A DNA stretch of 24,329 bases. Source: an uncultured Peptococcaceae bacterium (GTDB lineage Bacteria; Bacillota; Peptococcia; Peptococcales; Peptococcaceae). Made by a program: the position numbers and the translations under genes. The stretch is from NCBI GenBank assembly GCA_938044045.1, contig CALIQN010000054.1:1-24329 (forward strand). The letters are read 5' to 3'. The notes beneath the pieces were generated by a model. It saw nothing but the letters and a program-made list of their open reading frames with translations. It had not been told where the DNA came from and did no database searches. Shown here piece by piece: positions 23,109 through 24,329 of this stretch. Each line of letters opens with the position of its first letter. Position 1 is the first letter of the stretch.

Positions 23109-23441
23109 ATGTCACAAATCAATGAAATTTTAATCAATGGTGCTATCAGCATCCTTGTGATTCTTACAGGGGTAGCAGTTAAATCTATCAAAGAATACCT
23201 GGTGCAAAAAGGCGGAGAAAAGACAATCAAGATTGTTGAAATCCTTGCTAAGAATGCGGTCAACGCAGTTGAGCAAGTATCTTCAGAAACGGGTTATAAA
23301 GGCGAGGAGAAGTTAGAACAGGCACGTATTAAGATTCGTGCTGAGCTTAGTAAGTACAATATCAACATGACTGACAGTGACCTCGATACATTCGTTGAGT
23401 CAGCAGTTAAGCAGATGAATGACGCTTGGAAAGGACAGTAA
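23109..23441 (+). CDS. LLH family holin / second holin
   Basis: A 110-aa protein with one N-terminal membrane helix (about 8-26, LINGAISILVILTGVAVKS) and a long charged helical domain. This is the LLH-type phage holin family. The region KIVEILAKNAVNAVEQVSSETGYKGEEKLEQARIKIRAELSKYNI is typical. It may act with, or restrain, the first holin. It ends 2 nt before the lysin ATG. Confidence 0.9.
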   Translation: MSQINEILINGAISILVILTGVAVKSIKEYLVQKGGEKTIKIVEILAKNAVNAVEQVSSETGYKGEEKLEQARIKIRAELSKYNINMTDSDLDTFVESAVKQMNDAWKGQ

Positions 23442-23443
23442 AA

Positions 23444-24329
23444 ATGGTAGTAAATATCGAGACAGCTATCGCTTGGATGCGAGCTAAACAAGGCAATGTG
23501 ACTTATAGCATGGATCATCGTGATGGACCTTATTCATATGATTGTTCATCATCTGTATATTATGCATTGCGAGAAGCTGGAGCAGTGTCAGCAGGTTGGG
23601 CGGTCAATACTGAGTACGAACACGACTGGTTGATTAAAAACGGTTATGAGCTCATCTCTGAGAACCAACCTTGGGATGCCAAGCGTGGAGATATCTTTAT
23701 TTGGGGTCGTCGTGGGTACTCTAGTGGTGCAGGTGGCCATACAGGTATGTTTGTAGACAGTGACAATATCATTCACTGTAACTACGCACGTAATGGTATT
23801 ACTGTTAACGACCATGACGACATTTGGTATTCTGCAGGTCAACCTTATTTTTATGCTTACCGATTGACCAATCCAAACGCTAAACCGGAAGAAGTGAAAA
23901 AAGGTTGGCAGTCAGATGACAAAGGTGATTGGTACGCTCGAGCGAATGGGACATATCCGAAAAGTGACTTCGAGTATATCGAGGAAAACAAATCATGGTT
24001 CTACTTCGATGCCAAAGGATATTGCGTGAAATCCGACTGGGTATTCCACACAGACGGAAAATGGTACTACTTTGAAGAAGATGGATACATGGTGACGAGT
24101 TGGAGAAAAATCAACAATAAATGGTACTACTTCAATCGTGATGGTTCAATGCAAACTGGTTGGATTAAATACTACGATAAATGGTACTACTGTGATTCAG
24201 TCAATGGTGACATGAAATCAGATGCTTTCATTAAATACAACAATGGCTGGTACTTACTCTTGCCTGACGGTCGTTTGGATGAAAAACCAGCATTCACGGT
24301 TGAACCTGATGGTTTAATTACTATCACAG
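23444..24329 (+). CDS. Endolysin, Pal-type choline-binding amidase (3' end cut)
   Basis: 295 codons are visible and the frame runs off the window. The N-terminal amidase_5 (NlpC/P60-like) domain, about 1-140, has catalytic Cys C34 in YDCSSSVYYAL, His H99 in GGHTGMF, and a third polar residue in IIHCNYA (109-115). Residues about 150-285 are choline-binding repeats with the W-Y-Y/F-F pattern (KWYYFEEDGYMVTSW, KWYYFNRDGSMQTGW, KWYYCDSVNGDMKSD). It is strongly similar, from memory, to Pal of pneumococcal phage Dp-1 (about 296 aa), including the tail FTVEPDGLI, so only a few residues should be missing. It cuts the amide bond between muramic acid and alanine after holin opening. Host choice is set by phosphocholine. 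Confidence 0.93.
   Translation, partial: MVVNIETAIAWMRAKQGNVTYSMDHRDGPYSYDCSSSVYYALREAGAVSAGWAVNTEYEHDWLIKNGYELISENQPWDAKRGDIFIWGRRGYSSGAGGHTGMFVDSDNIIHCNYARNGITVNDHDDIWYSAGQPYFYAYRLTNPNAKPEEVKKGWQSDDKGDWYARANGTYPKSDFEYIEENKSWFYFDAKGYCVKSDWVFHTDGKWYYFEEDGYMVTSWRKINNKWYYFNRDGSMQTGWIKYYDKWYYCDSVNGDMKSDAFIKYNNGWYLLLPDGRLDEKPAFTVEPDGLITIT

Noticed and set aside
1..24329. CRISPR array, insertion sequence or integrase
   Set aside because: No regularly spaced direct repeats, transposase or recombinase motifs were found in the window.

Overview
The window is about 24.3 kb of a temperate-type siphovirus genome or prophage from a Streptococcus of the mitis/pneumoniae group. All genes read left to right on the + strand and are tightly packed. 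The host call rests on three things seen in the sequence: AT-rich low-GC Gram-positive codon use, several small families typical of streptococcal phages (DUF1372, DUF1642, DUF1492, DUF1366), and a lysin whose C-terminal half is choline-binding aromatic repeats, which only makes sense on phosphocholine-decorated cell walls. No integrase, repressor, lysogeny switch or attachment site lies in the window, so integrated versus free phage cannot be decided.

Layout. 1-3297 is the end of the early/middle region: a gene tail, a RusA-like Holliday-junction resolvase, small accessory genes (DUF1372, a DUF7448-like protein, a MazG-like pyrophosphohydrolase, an XRE-type HTH protein, DUF1642, two small unknowns) and a DUF1492/ArpU-like putative late activator. 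3298-3793 has no protein gene but is dense in RNA structure: a 145-nt RNA with tRNA-like ends, a tRNA-like gene with an abnormal anticodon loop, a possible pseudoknot, a stem-closed 79-nt domain and a terminator just before the terminase genes. 3794-9244 carries DNA packaging and portal genes: small and large terminase, SPP1-type portal, and a minor capsid protein fused to a C-terminal R-S-E ADP-ribosyltransferase domain, followed by a 60-aa unknown. Two tandem terminators (9226-9304) separate this from 9370-12670: scaffold, major capsid protein, two small unknowns, and four head-completion/connector/tail-terminator proteins. 12671-22677 is the tail: major tail protein, terminator, two tail assembly proteins, a 1246-aa tape measure, distal tail protein, a 1048-aa tail-associated/host-binding protein, a small coiled-coil protein and DUF1366. 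22689-24329 is lysis: two holins and a Pal-type amidase cut by the window edge within a few codons of its expected end.

The virion and lysis genes form a conventional late programme. The points most worth a second look are the structured RNA block between the putative late regulator and terminase, the ADP-ribosyltransferase fused to a capsid protein (which could act in the new host much as T4 Alt does), an overlapping pair of mutually exclusive hairpins around the scaffold start codon, double terminators inside the late operon, and a gene remnant marking insertion of an accessory gene.
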